A stretch of 23,424 nucleotides of DNA from an uncultured Pseudomonadota bacterium (GTDB taxonomy: Bacteria > Pseudomonadota > Gammaproteobacteria > Burkholderiales > SG8-39): assembly GCA_903895005.1 (NCBI GenBank), contig CAITSH010000419.1, positions 1-23,424 of the forward strand. Direction: 5' to 3'. The position numbers and the translations under genes were made by a program. The notes under the pieces are model-generated. The model did not search any database, was not told the DNA's origin, and was given only the letters and a program-made list of their open reading frames with translations. Shown one piece after another: positions 1 through 7,968 of the stretch; the stretch's first letter is position 1, and each line of letters opens with the position of its first letter.

Positions 1-149
1 AGCAGGGAATGGGGCATCCCGGCCAAGGCAATAAAGCCGATGAAAACGGCGAAGGGGATGACCCTCATCGCGGCTGGTCCGGCAAACACGCCAGGGACTT
101 GGGTCTTGATCAATGCACTATCCGAGAGGGAGTTGGCCGGGACGGCCAT
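1..149 (-). CDS. N-terminal fragment of an unidentified membrane or exported protein
   Basis: A minus-strand reading frame runs off the left edge of the window. From the ATG at 149 it encodes about 49 residues with no stop. An in-frame TAG lies four codons upstream, so the start is inside the window. An AGGCGG sequence five bases before this ATG is a plausible ribosome binding site. A second in-frame ATG at 68 begins a strongly hydrophobic stretch (MRVIPFAVFIGFIALAG) that looks like a signal peptide or a first membrane helix, but it has no good ribosome binding site. The frame starts 75 bp downstream of the dsbC stop on the same strand and may be co-transcribed with it. The family is not recognisable from this fragment. 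Confidence 0.5.
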   Translation of the reverse strand, partial: MAVPANSLSDSALIKTQVPGVFAGPAAMRVIPFAVFIGFIALAGMPHSL

Positions 150-224
150 GGGAACCGCCTAAGTGGCACCCCATTTTGTTTCATCAACGTTACAGATTTT
201 CTACGCCGATGCGATTCTTCCTGG

Positions 225-944
225 TCACCGCTTTGCTGGCGCGTCGAGGCCCTTTTGCAATTCAGCCAATGAAACCGCACCGACAACGCGCTTCCCGCTC
301 TGGAAAAACATGGTCGGGGTACCTGCGATGCGCTTGCGGCGGCCAAAATCAACGATCTTGTCGATCGGCGTTTCGCAAGTCCCGGAATTCTTGGGAGCGA
401 TCCCGGACAACATCATGTCATTCCAGACTTTTGCCTGATCCGCAGAACACCACACCGCCTTGGCTTTTTGCGCCGAATCAGGCGAAAGGATCGGGTAGAG
501 AAAATGGTATAGCGTGACATCGGTCAGCTTGGAAAGATCCGTTTCCGTTTGCTTGCAATAGGGGCAATTGGGATCGGTAAAAACCGCTAGAACGCGCTTT
601 CCGTTGCCGCGAACCTGCTTGACCGCAAGGCCCAGCGGCAGTTCGTCGAATTTGATGGATGAGAGTTCGCTAGTGCGCTCGGCCGTAAGATTTTTTTTCG
701 TCTGCGTTTCGATGAGAATGCCGTCAAAGACATGCTTTACGGACTCATCGACGTAATAAATTTTTCCTTCTAGCATCAACTCGTACAAGCCCGCGACCGG
801 TGCTTTTTCGATGTTCTCCACCTTCGCTTCCGGGAAACGCTCCATGAACAGGCGGCGTACAGCGTCGGACCGGCTGTCTGCCAGGACGGGCGTTGATCCG
901 AGTGCCGTGAGTACCATCATCATTGCGAAAACAGCGCGCAGCAT
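225..944 (-). CDS. dsbC: Thiol:disulfide interchange protein DsbC (periplasmic disulfide isomerase)
   Basis: This encodes a 239-residue periplasmic protein that reshuffles wrong disulfide bonds in secreted proteins and is normally kept reduced by DsbD. The N-terminus is a signal peptide of about 22 residues ending in a VLA-type cleavage site. An N-terminal DsbC dimerisation region follows (about 24-85). The C-terminal thioredoxin fold has the active site CPYC (Cys127, Cys130) after FTDPN and the cis-proline loop GTPT (Pro210). A second cysteine pair (about 166 and 190) matches the structural disulfide of DsbC. I chose the ATG at 944 because GGAG lies six bases upstream and the signal peptide begins there; an in-frame upstream start at 989 would add 15 residues and spoil the signal peptide. 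It is divergent from galE with about 200 bp between. The family call is firm. Confidence 0.95.
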   Translation of the reverse strand: MLRAVFAMMMVLTALGSTPVLADSRSDAVRRLFMERFPEAKVENIEKAPVAGLYELMLEGKIYYVDESVKHVFDGILIETQTKKNLTAERTSELSSIKFDELPLGLAVKQVRGNGKRVLAVFTDPNCPYCKQTETDLSKLTDVTLYHFLYPILSPDSAQKAKAVWCSADQAKVWNDMMLSGIAPKNSGTCETPIDKIVDFGRRKRIAGTPTMFFQSGKRVVGAVSLAELQKGLDAPAKR

Positions 945-1151
945 CGCGACTCCGAGAAAGGGATACGGGCGTGCACTGTATCCGTACAAGATTGCAATTG
1001 GGTTGCCGAAGGACTACATCACCGCCAGCTTGGGCTCACCGCGCCGGGACATGGGCTCGTTTAACAAATCCATAACGTTGGGAGAGTAGATTGAGAGTCG
1101 TTGTTTCGATCCCCCGATCAAAGCCAAAAACAGAACTGCCGAGCACATCAA

Positions 1152-2162
1152 ATGTCCGTATTGGTTACCGGCGGAGCCGGGTATATAGGCTCGCATACCT
1201 GCGTCGAACTGCTAGAGGGCTCGCTGGATGTGGTGCTTGTCGACAACTATTGCAACAGCCGGCGCAGCGTGCCCGAACGCATCCATCGCATCGCCGGGAA
1301 AACAACGCCAATCTACGATGGCGATGTACGCGACAGCGCGCTTTTGGACAAAATTTTTTCCGAACACGCGATTTCGGCAGTCATCCATTTTGCCGGGCTG
1401 AAGGCGGTCGGCGAGTCGGTCGCCGACCCCCTCGCTTATTTCGACAACAACGTCGCCGGCAGCCTTAGCCTCGCGCGCGCGATGGCGCGACACGGGGTCA
1501 AGTCCCTGGTTTTCAGTTCGTCGGCGACGGTCTACGGGGATCCGCATACCGTACCGATACGCGAGGAGTTTCCCCTGCTGCCGACCAACCCTTATGGCCG
1601 CAGCAAGCTGATGGTCGAGGACATGTGCCGCGATCTCGCCGGCTCCGACCCGGAGTGGCGAATCGCATTGCTGCGCTATTTCAACCCGGTGGGCGCCCAC
1701 CCGAGCGGACTGCTTGGCGAAGACCCCAACGGCATCCCGAACAACCTGATGCCATACATCAGCCGGGTAGCCGCCGGCGCGCTAAAGGAATTGTCGGTCT
1801 TCGGCAGCGACTATCCGACCCCGGACGGAACCGGCGTCCGGGACTATATCCACGTAATGGACCTCGCCGCCGGTCATCTCGCTGCGCTGCGGTTTCTGGA
1901 GAAGCGTCCCGGGATACTGACCGTAAACCTCGGAACCGGACGGGGTTACAGCGTCCTTGAAATGCTGCGCGCGTTCGAGGGAACGTCGAAGCGAAACATT
2001 CCGCACCGGATTGCCGCACGCCGGCCCGGAGATATCCCGGCCTGTTACGCCGATCCATCCAAGGCGGCGGCCTTACTGGGGTGGCGCGCCCACCGTGATA
2101 TCGATTCGATGTGCGCGGACACTTGGCGCTGGCAGCAGTGGATTTGCACCCAATCGGAATAA
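1152..2162 (+). CDS. galE: UDP-glucose 4-epimerase GalE
   Basis: A 336-residue extended short-chain dehydrogenase that interconverts UDP-glucose and UDP-galactose using tightly bound NAD, supplying galactose units for polysaccharides. The Rossmann motif GGAGYIGSH is at residues 7-15. The catalytic triad is visible as Ser in SSSATVY (about 124), and Tyr148 and Lys152 in the YGRSK motif. Family signatures DNN (98-100) and RYFNPVGAHPSG are also present. The start at 1152 is placed directly before MSVLVTGG; an in-frame ATG at 1101 would add 17 residues that do not belong to the fold. The ribosome binding site is weak. Only three bases separate its stop from the pgi start, so the two genes form one operon supplying sugar nucleotides from hexose phosphates. 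Confidence 0.95.
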   Translation: MSVLVTGGAGYIGSHTCVELLEGSLDVVLVDNYCNSRRSVPERIHRIAGKTTPIYDGDVRDSALLDKIFSEHAISAVIHFAGLKAVGESVADPLAYFDNNVAGSLSLARAMARHGVKSLVFSSSATVYGDPHTVPIREEFPLLPTNPYGRSKLMVEDMCRDLAGSDPEWRIALLRYFNPVGAHPSGLLGEDPNGIPNNLMPYISRVAAGALKELSVFGSDYPTPDGTGVRDYIHVMDLAAGHLAALRFLEKRPGILTVNLGTGRGYSVLEMLRAFEGTSKRNIPHRIAARRPGDIPACYADPSKAAALLGWRAHRDIDSMCADTWRWQQWICTQSE

Positions 2163-2165
2163 GCC

Positions 2166-3881
2166 ATGCCCGTCAGCCTGATCCCGCAAGCAGCGCAACG
2201 CAAACCGCCCGCAATCCAGGCGGGGTTTGACGCTAACCATCGCCTCACCCAGTCGCCTGCATGGCTTGCACTGGGCGCGCACTTCCGAACCGACGGGGCG
2301 GTTCGACTTCAGGATCTCTTTGCCAAGGATCACGCCCGATTCAATGACTTTTCCTTGCAAGCCGGGCCCGTGTTCATCGACTACTCTAAGAACCTCGCAA
2401 CCAGGGGGACGATGTCCTTGCTGTTCGATCTCGCGCAGCAGGCCGGACTTGAAACGCAGCGGGACGCCATGTTTGAAGGACAAAAGATAAACCACACGGA
2501 AGATCGCGCCGTCCTACATGTCGCGCTGCGCGAACCGGGCAGCTCCAGCGGGTTTGAAAATCGCAACGCCATCGCGCAACCGGTATCGCGCGTGCTCGCG
2601 CAAATGCGGATTTTCAGCACCGCGGTGCGATCCGGTTTTTTACGGGGCTTTACCGGTCAGAGTTTTACGGATGTCGTCAATATCGGCATTGGGGGCTCTG
2701 ACCTCGGACCGCACATGGTCGTCGAAGCACTGAAACCCTTTTCGCGGGGCGGACCGCGATTGCACTTTGTTTCCAATGTCGACGACGCCCATTTGGGCGA
2801 GACACTTCAAGGCCTTGACCCGCACCGGACCCTCTTCATCGTCGCATCGAAAACCTTCACGACGCAGGAAACCATGGCCAATGCGGCCGCTGCGCGTGCA
2901 TGGCTGATTGGCGCAACGGCTTCCCAGCAGTCGGTCGCCGCGCACTTCGTTGCCCTGAGCACCAACCTGCGAGCCACCTCGGCCTTCGGCATTGCGCCGG
3001 ATCGCGTGTTCGAATTTTGGGACTGGGTAGGCGGCCGCTATTCGCTTTGGTCCGCAATCGGGTTGCCGATCGCCATTGCCACTGGCATGGATAATTTCAT
3101 GCAGTTGCTGGACGGTGCGCATGAAATGGACGAACACTTTTGTACGACGCCGCTCGAGCGGAATGCGCCGGTAATCCTCGCCCTGCTTGGCATCTGGTAC
3201 GCTAATTTTCATGGCTTTGCCACGCACGCGATCCTGCCCTATGAGCAATACCTGCACCGCCTGCCCGCCTACTTGCAGCAACTCGACATGGAGAGCAACG
3301 GAAAACGTGTCGACCGCGACGGTCACGAGGTCGATTACGCTACCGGACCGGTGATCTGGGGCGAGCCCGGGACCAACGGCCAGCACGCATTTTTCCAGCT
3401 GCTTCACCAGGGTACGCAAATTGTGCCCGCGGATTTTATCGCGACAATCCACGGACACCGAAACATTGGAAACCAGCATGCAATGCTGCTGGCCAATTGC
3501 CTTGCCCAGAGTCAGGCACTGGCATTCGGAAAATCCCGGCAAGAAGCCCTTGATGCGCTTTTGGCGCAAGGCATGACGCCGCAGGCGGCGCTGTCCCTGT
3601 CCCACTACAAAACATTTCCGGGAAACCGCCCGAGCAACACACTGCTGCTCGACCGCCTTACGCCTCATACCCTCGGGGCATTACTGGCCTTGTATGAGCA
3701 CAAGGTCTTTGTTCAGGGGGCCATCTGGAATATCAACTCGTTCGACCAATGGGGCGTGGAACTCGGTAAGCAGCTTGCAGGACGCCTTCTGCCCTGCTTG
3801 GATGGAACGCCTCCTCCGCATGACCTGGACGGGTCAACGAGCGGCCTGCTGAACAAAATCCGGTCGAGTGCGCGCCGGTAA
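2166..3881 (+). CDS. pgi: Glucose-6-phosphate isomerase
   Basis: A 571-residue cytosolic enzyme that interconverts glucose-6-phosphate and fructose-6-phosphate, about 20 residues longer than the E. coli enzyme. Both family signatures are present: WDWVGGRYSLWSAIG, and near the C-terminus the block ending in NSFDQWGVELGK. Phosphate-binding segments include IGGSDLGP and SKTFTTQET. Catalytic residues are Glu376 (in MESNGK), His407 (in NGQHAFFQLLHQG) and Lys535 (in GVELGK). The gene begins three bases after the galE stop with a GGAATAA sequence upstream. Together they link glycolysis/gluconeogenesis to UDP-sugar production. No strong plus-strand terminator follows; the hairpin downstream is oriented for the opposite strand. 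Confidence 0.97.
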   Translation: MPVSLIPQAAQRKPPAIQAGFDANHRLTQSPAWLALGAHFRTDGAVRLQDLFAKDHARFNDFSLQAGPVFIDYSKNLATRGTMSLLFDLAQQAGLETQRDAMFEGQKINHTEDRAVLHVALREPGSSSGFENRNAIAQPVSRVLAQMRIFSTAVRSGFLRGFTGQSFTDVVNIGIGGSDLGPHMVVEALKPFSRGGPRLHFVSNVDDAHLGETLQGLDPHRTLFIVASKTFTTQETMANAAAARAWLIGATASQQSVAAHFVALSTNLRATSAFGIAPDRVFEFWDWVGGRYSLWSAIGLPIAIATGMDNFMQLLDGAHEMDEHFCTTPLERNAPVILALLGIWYANFHGFATHAILPYEQYLHRLPAYLQQLDMESNGKRVDRDGHEVDYATGPVIWGEPGTNGQHAFFQLLHQGTQIVPADFIATIHGHRNIGNQHAMLLANCLAQSQALAFGKSRQEALDALLAQGMTPQAALSLSHYKTFPGNRPSNTLLLDRLTPHTLGALLALYEHKVFVQGAIWNINSFDQWGVELGKQLAGRLLPCLDGTPPPHDLDGSTSGLLNKIRSSARR

Positions 3882-3904
3882 TTTCTTGCGTCTGAGGGCG
3901 GGCG

Positions 3905-3930
3905 CAAAAAACCCGCCGGAGCGGGTTATT
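3905..3930 (-). terminator. Intrinsic terminator of the minus-strand PEP-CTERM gene
   Basis: A perfect 7-bp stem (AACCCGC at 3910-3916, GCGGGTT at 3921-3927) closes a CGGA loop. Read on the minus strand it is followed by a run of T (GCGGGTTTTTTGCGC), the normal form of an intrinsic terminator, about 20 bp after the stop of the gene ending at 3947. On the plus strand there is no T run, so any termination of pgi here would be weak. Confidence 0.85.
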
Positions 3931-3946
3931 AATGTCCCGGGCTACC

Positions 3947-4657
3947 TTAAGCCAGATGCGCGCCGCGCTTGCGAGCAACAAATCCCAGGAAGAGGACGCC
4001 GACGCCAAGCAGCGCGTAGGTGGAAGGTTCCGGTACCGCGTAGGTATAGGTCACCAGCACCTGCGATGCAATATTGGTGTGCAGGCCAGACAGGGAGGCA
4101 GGCACGCCGTTAGTCTGCGTGCCTGCGAGCGTAAACGTATCTTCATTAAGTGTGCTGAGGAAGAAATTTAGGTCACCACTGCCGGTGAACGCGGAAAGCG
4201 CGCCCTGTGCAAACGTCTGGGTCGCCGTCAAGGCCGGTCCGGTGAAAGTCCAGGGATTCGGGCTTGAGGTCACATGCAGCCTTTCCGCAGCAGAGAAAGT
4301 GCCATCGGGCGCACCGGTTCCAACCACTCTCGTGGGGCCGCCGTTTGCAGCAATCGCCAGCGCGCTGAAGGGGGCGTCACCGACAAGAGAAAGGGAGTAC
4401 ACCAGTTTGTCCCAGCCGACAAAGAAATCCCCGTCGTTTGTCGCGAATGCATCGGTGGTCATTGTGGCCGAAAGCTGAAAACTGGCCGATTGCAAGATGC
4501 CGAGATTGGGATTGAACTGGCTTACTGCAATCGCCTGGTTGGTCACATCGGTCAGGCCGCTGAAACTGCCGGAGTAAGAGATGGTGTCGGCATGCGCAAC
4601 GGAGACCGAGGCAAAACCGAGCGCCGCGGCGAAAATCGGAAACAGTCGTTTATTCAT
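3947..4657 (-). CDS. PEP-CTERM sorting-domain protein, resembling the choice-of-anchor E group
   Basis: A 236-residue exported protein. The N-terminal signal peptide (MNKRLFPIFAAALGFASVS, cleaved near AHA-DT) is followed by a beta-rich, Ser/Thr/Asn-rich domain with segments such as ISYSGSF and FNPNLGILQS that resemble the choice-of-anchor E family. The C-terminus is a textbook PEP-CTERM tripartite signal: VPEPSTYALLG, a hydrophobic helix, then the basic ARKRG. Such tails are recognised by an exosortase (EpsH family) in bacteria that make exopolysaccharide. GGAG lies eight bases before the ATG at 4657. The open frame extends upstream to 5194, but that extension is not protein-like and overlaps the divergent HlyIII gene, so it is rejected. 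It has its own terminator. The molecular role is unknown. Confidence 0.85.
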   Translation of the reverse strand: MNKRLFPIFAAALGFASVSVAHADTISYSGSFSGLTDVTNQAIAVSQFNPNLGILQSASFQLSATMTTDAFATNDGDFFVGWDKLVYSLSLVGDAPFSALAIAANGGPTRVVGTGAPDGTFSAAERLHVTSSPNPWTFTGPALTATQTFAQGALSAFTGSGDLNFFLSTLNEDTFTLAGTQTNGVPASLSGLHTNIASQVLVTYTYAVPEPSTYALLGVGVLFLGFVARKRGAHLA

Positions 4658-4936
4658 GGTCAAGACTCCGGTATTTGCCTTAATTCGAACACTCGCGCGC
4701 AATTGCACTCTCAGTGCTGCAAAAGTTCGCCATCTATGGCCCCTACTTTGCCCGCAGATTCCTACACCGTGATGTAGCTCGCTGCCCGGTTCGGTAGTCC
4801 GAATAGCCTCCCGCGCGCGCCGTACACAAGATCCATCCAATGCTGCGCATGGCCTGCGCCTGCCACGACCCGCCTCCAACCGGCCGTCGGGAGGCCCGTA
4901 TTCCGCCGGCCTCAGACGCCGGACAGTCACATCCGC

Positions 4937-5587
4937 ATGCAACAATGGTGCATGGAAAAGCGCCGTCAATCGACCGGGGAAGAAATCGCCAACAGCCTGA
5001 GCCACGGCCTCGCCCTGCTCGCGGCGGTCGCCGCCGTCGCCCTCCTGATCCCTGCAATCCGCCATGCCGACACGGCAGGTGCCGTGGGCATCGCCATTTT
5101 TGCATCGACCATGGTGCTGCTTTACCTCACGTCCACGCTTTACCATGCCCTGCCAGCCGGCCGCGGCAAACGCCTTGTCAACAAGTTCGATCACGGCGCA
5201 ATTTTTGTTTTTATTGCAGGCAGCTACACGCCGTTTGCGCTCGGCACCCCGTCCGGGTCAATGGCTTGGGCCCCAATCGCGCTGGTTTGGCTTGTTGCAT
5301 TCGCCGGCGTATGGCTGAAGGCGTTCGACCGGATTGCGCATCCTCTGGCATCGACGGCGCTCTACCTGGTCATGGGTTGGACCGTGCTCTTCGCCGCACT
5401 GCCCCTGCTGGACCGAATGCCTTTGCAAGGCGTCGAACTGCTCTTGGCGGGCGGATTAGCGTACACCCTTGGCGTGATATTTTTTTTGCTGGATTCCAGG
5501 ATGCGCTACGCGCATGCCGTGTGGCACTGCTTCGTCGCCACGGGAACCGGTTGTCACTTTTTTGCAGTACTCGGAATGGCGCCCTGA
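4937..5587 (+). CDS. Hemolysin III (HlyIII/PAQR) family integral membrane protein
   Basis: A 216-residue polytopic inner-membrane protein with about seven hydrophobic segments. The conserved polar residues of the HlyIII/PAQR family are present: Glu and Asn in the EEIANSLSHG segment, Ser and His in STLYHA, the DHGAIFVFIAGSYTP block, and the C-terminal AHAVWHCFVATGTGCHF. These histidines and the aspartate are thought to bind a metal and suggest hydrolase-like activity as in alkaline ceramidases. The hemolysin name is historical and a toxin role is not implied. The start is uncertain: ATG at 4937 or an in-frame ATG at 4952, neither with a clear ribosome binding site. It stands alone, divergent from the PEP-CTERM gene (279 bp between) and convergent with the next PEP-CTERM operon. 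Confidence 0.9.
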   Translation: MQQWCMEKRRQSTGEEIANSLSHGLALLAAVAAVALLIPAIRHADTAGAVGIAIFASTMVLLYLTSTLYHALPAGRGKRLVNKFDHGAIFVFIAGSYTPFALGTPSGSMAWAPIALVWLVAFAGVWLKAFDRIAHPLASTALYLVMGWTVLFAALPLLDRMPLQGVELLLAGGLAYTLGVIFFLLDSRMRYAHAVWHCFVATGTGCHFFAVLGMAP

Positions 5588-5663
5588 ACCCACTCGCATC
5601 GCCCGAAGAAACTTCCAGCCGGACGGCTGCTTTGTAACCCGGAATCGATAGGCGCCGGATGCG

Positions 5664-5687
5664 AAAAGGGCCGGCGTGCCCGGCCCC
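5664..5687 (-). terminator. Intrinsic terminator of the two-gene PEP-CTERM operon
   Basis: A GC-rich 7-bp stem (GGGCCGG at 5668-5674, CCGGCCC at 5680-5686) with a five-base loop. On the minus strand it is followed by TTTT. It lies about 30 bp beyond the stop codon at 5718 and closes the minus-strand operon. Confidence 0.8.
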
Positions 5688-5717
5688 TCGCGCAAACGTG
5701 AAGCTCGGTTGCCTGCC

Positions 5718-6752
5718 TCAAGCCACCTTGCTGCGGCGTCGTGCCGCAAAACCCAGCATTCCGAGACCGGCCAGCATCATCGCCCAGGTTTCGGGTTCCG
5801 GTACCGGGGCCGTCAACACGATCAGCTGTGATTTCGGATTGGGGTCGTTGATATTGCTGCCGTCCTGGATCTGCTCAGCAACAAGATAGATGGTGCCATT
5901 TTCGTCGACGGTGACACCCTCTATGGCGTTGTGCGGAACGATATTGGTAAGGTCGAGAAAGCTCATGATCTGACCCGAGCGATTGACTTCAAGCAGTTTC
6001 TTGGAGCCCAGGCTCAACACCAGCAGGTTGTCGGCGGCCGCCGTGCCGGCAAGCCCGATCACCGGTGACAGCGTCTGGATGTCTGACAGCGTCGTCACTC
6101 CCATCAAGGACGGATTGAACAACTGGGTCATCGTCGAGGTCCCACCCGCGCCTGTCGCGAAGCTCAGATTACCGGCCAGGATGTCCTGAGGTGTCTGCTG
6201 CTTGATCGAGACAAAGCTGCCTGCACCGCGCGGGTCATAGCTGATTCCCTCAAGGCCGTTGTTGCCGGCATTCCCGCCAATTGACACAAAAGACGCGTTG
6301 GCGAGATTGACGCTGCCGTTCGCAACGTAGTTGAAGCGGAACGCGTCCTGCAGGCGCTCTTCCGCAACCACGAGGACACCACCGCCAAGATAGGTCAAGC
6401 CCTCGGCATCGTGATTTGTGCTGGCCGTAGGCCACCCAAGGTTGGCCCCGCCGCTGAAGGACATGGTGCTCAGCGTCTGTCCCGTTTTGGATATTTCAAT
6501 CACCCCGGTGCCTTCATCACCGACGAAAAACAGCGTTCCGCGGTTTCCCAGATTATCGAAGCGGTCACCGGCGTAGGTGACCGCAGAGGCTTCCAGGCCG
6601 GAGAGCAAGCCAAGCGTGTTCGCACCGTTAAAAATATCGAGTCCGTAGGTTCCGGAGACGGAGTAATTCCCAAGGTTTATCGAAGTGACCTGCGCTTGCG
6701 CCGATGCACAACCAAAGGCGGCGATGGCAAAAACAAGATGTTTGAGTTTCAT
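5718..6752 (-). CDS. PEP-CTERM protein with an SdiA-regulated-like (YjiK-type) beta-propeller domain
   Basis: A 344-residue exported protein. The signal peptide ends near ASAQAQ. The central domain (about 35-300) has repeated strand motifs with conserved acidic loops such as FFVGDEGTGVIEI, DAEGLTYLGGG, VVAEERL, GLEGISYD and NAIEGVTVDENGTIYLVAEQ. These resemble the SdiA-regulated/esterase-like propeller families, in which such acidic loops often bind calcium. The C-terminus is a PEP-CTERM tail: VPEPETWAMMLAGLG, a hydrophobic helix, then ARRRSK, so it should be processed by an exosortase. It starts 19 bp after the stop of the lamin-tail gene, in the same operon, and is followed by a strong terminator. 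The ribosome binding site is weak. The domain assignment is by motif resemblance; the substrate is unknown. Confidence 0.8.
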   Translation of the reverse strand: MKLKHLVFAIAAFGCASAQAQVTSINLGNYSVSGTYGLDIFNGANTLGLLSGLEASAVTYAGDRFDNLGNRGTLFFVGDEGTGVIEISKTGQTLSTMSFSGGANLGWPTASTNHDAEGLTYLGGGVLVVAEERLQDAFRFNYVANGSVNLANASFVSIGGNAGNNGLEGISYDPRGAGSFVSIKQQTPQDILAGNLSFATGAGGTSTMTQLFNPSLMGVTTLSDIQTLSPVIGLAGTAAADNLLVLSLGSKKLLEVNRSGQIMSFLDLTNIVPHNAIEGVTVDENGTIYLVAEQIQDGSNINDPNPKSQLIVLTAPVPEPETWAMMLAGLGMLGFAARRRSKVA

Positions 6753-6771
6753 GGTTCAGTGGTTTCCGTTA

Positions 6772-7449
6772 TCAGCTCTGACGACGCTTGCGTGCGAAGG
6801 CACCGATCAGTCCGAGTCCGGCCAGCATGAGCGCATAGGTTTCGGGTTCGGGAATGGGTGCGGTGATCAGGCCGGGCGAGCCGATCTCGAGCGGATCGCC
6901 GGCCGCAACAAATGCGCCATTGGTGCCCGTAACGCTGAGCAGGGAGATCGCCGTGCTGTTCAGTCCCGCCGCGTTATCGAAGGTCGCGAACGTCGGTCCG
7001 GTCGGCGAAGCACCGAAGGTTACGTTGGCCTGCAGCGTACCGGCCGCATTGTAAATATTCACCGCGTCGCCGCCTGTGCCGAGACCGATTCCCGATCCGC
7101 TGTAAAAGCCGATAGCAGGGGCCGGATTCGAACCGAACCAGTTGGAAATGAACGCGGGGATACCGGCACCCCCGGTGCTTTCCATGAAAATGACCGATGC
7201 GCCCGCTGCAATGCTGGTCACGCCGTTCAACGCCACCGAGGCGACGAAGGAATTTGAGTTGTCATCAACCTTCCAGCCGGAGATGTTTACCGCCGTTGAA
7301 CCAAAGTTGGTCAATTCGAACCAATCGGCTGCAACAGGGGAGTTGCCGCTGCTCCAGGGGGCGACTTCCGTAATACGGACCTGCGAATACGCAGGGGCGG
7401 CGCTTATGGTGATAAGTGCGGCCGCAAGGCCGAGCAAGGCTTTTTTCAT
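6772..7449 (-). CDS. PEP-CTERM protein with a lamin-tail (LTD) domain
   Basis: A 225-residue exported protein and the first gene of a two-gene operon. After a signal peptide (cleaved near AYS-QV) comes a lamin-tail-like immunoglobulin fold: RITEVAPWSSG, then DWFELTNFGSTAVNISGWKV, the typical 'E-Y-ELTN-GS-AVDLSGW' pattern of bacterial LTD proteins. The following region is rich in Gly, Asn and Ala and predicted to be beta. The C-terminus IPEPETYALMLAGLGLIG followed by ARKRR is a PEP-CTERM signal. GGGAG lies seven bases before the ATG at 7449. Bacterial LTD domains often accompany secreted nucleases or phosphatases, but no catalytic domain is present here, so a binding or adhesive surface role is more likely. 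Its neighbour carries the same sorting signal. Confidence 0.83.
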   Translation of the reverse strand: MKKALLGLAAALITISAAPAYSQVRITEVAPWSSGNSPVAADWFELTNFGSTAVNISGWKVDDNSNSFVASVALNGVTSIAAGASVIFMESTGGAGIPAFISNWFGSNPAPAIGFYSGSGIGLGTGGDAVNIYNAAGTLQANVTFGASPTGPTFATFDNAAGLNSTAISLLSVTGTNGAFVAAGDPLEIGSPGLITAPIPEPETYALMLAGLGLIGAFARKRRQS

Positions 7450-7863
7450 TGGTGACTCCCAGAGGACGAAAGACTAAAAGATCGGATTAAAAAAATAGCG
7501 TGCGCGCAACCGTTTTGGGGGAAACTGGGGTGAACGCGAATTCCGCCACGCCAAATTCAAGCCCCTGGACTACGTTATACCGACGCAGTACGTCCTCCTC
7601 GTTACCTCCCCCCCCTCCAGCCATAGTTCCTTTGGCTCATCTTGCAGGTGTGTTCCAGACCCCGGCGACACGAGGCCGCCGGCGCAGCGAATTTCTGGGA
7701 CTCCGGACGCCCGCCCGCTCAAGACACCGCAGTTGGCCTCATTGCAAGCTCCAATCGAGCCTCGGGTTCTCTGCTTATTGACTGGCTTCAGGCATCTCGG
7801 GATACCGAGCACCGATCCTCCAGACTTCTGACCATATCCATCTTGTCGAATCATCCCTAACGC
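7450..7863. other. Non-coding stretch between the PEP-CTERM operon and repeat A
   Basis: About 410 bp with no convincing gene on either strand. It should hold the promoter of the PEP-CTERM operon next to 7449; the A/T-rich segment at 7486-7498 is the most promoter-like part, but I cannot fix -35/-10 boxes. Short open frames here have no ribosome binding site or recognisable protein features. The 5' end of a tmRNA was looked for and not found. Confidence 0.5.
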
Positions 7864-7968
7864 CTTTCGCCCGCAAATCGCACGCGAAAGACCCTAGCTA
7901 AACTTACCGATTGGGATCAAATCGTTAAAGGCGGCATGACGGTGGTTCAATTCCCCCCGCCTCCACCA
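7864..7968 (+). repeat. Repeat A: direct repeat ending in a tmRNA/tRNA-like 3' end
   Basis: This 105-bp unit matches 17814-17918: the first 56 bp are identical and 97 of 106 positions agree by hand count, with eight of nine differences being transitions. It begins with a hairpin (CTTTCGC / GCGAAAG, 7-bp stem). It ends in a T-arm-like sequence (GGTGGTTCAATTCCCCC) followed by CGCCTCCACCA, very like the 3' end of bacterial tmRNA. A 6-bp helix AGGCGG (7929-7934) with CCGCCT (7957-7962) can form; in copy C one pair becomes G-U. A T/C mismatch sits in the T-arm stem in both copies. No tmRNA 5' part or tag frame is present, so this is a 3'-end remnant, attachment-site-like sequence, or a separate small RNA. 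Confidence 0.7.

Noticed and set aside
2640..3668. Long 342-codon minus-strand frame opposite pgi
   Set aside because: It is the antisense shadow of a well-supported gene with all catalytic motifs.
4700..4740. A sigma-54 promoter for the PEP-CTERM gene at 4657 (TGGCGAACTTTTGCA on the minus strand)
   Set aside because: The GG-to-GC spacing is one base shorter than the strict sigma-54 consensus, so it is probably chance.
4658..5194. N-terminal extension of the PEP-CTERM gene up to 5194
   Set aside because: The added sequence is Arg/Gly-rich, overlaps the divergent HlyIII gene and precedes a clear signal peptide with its own ribosome binding site.
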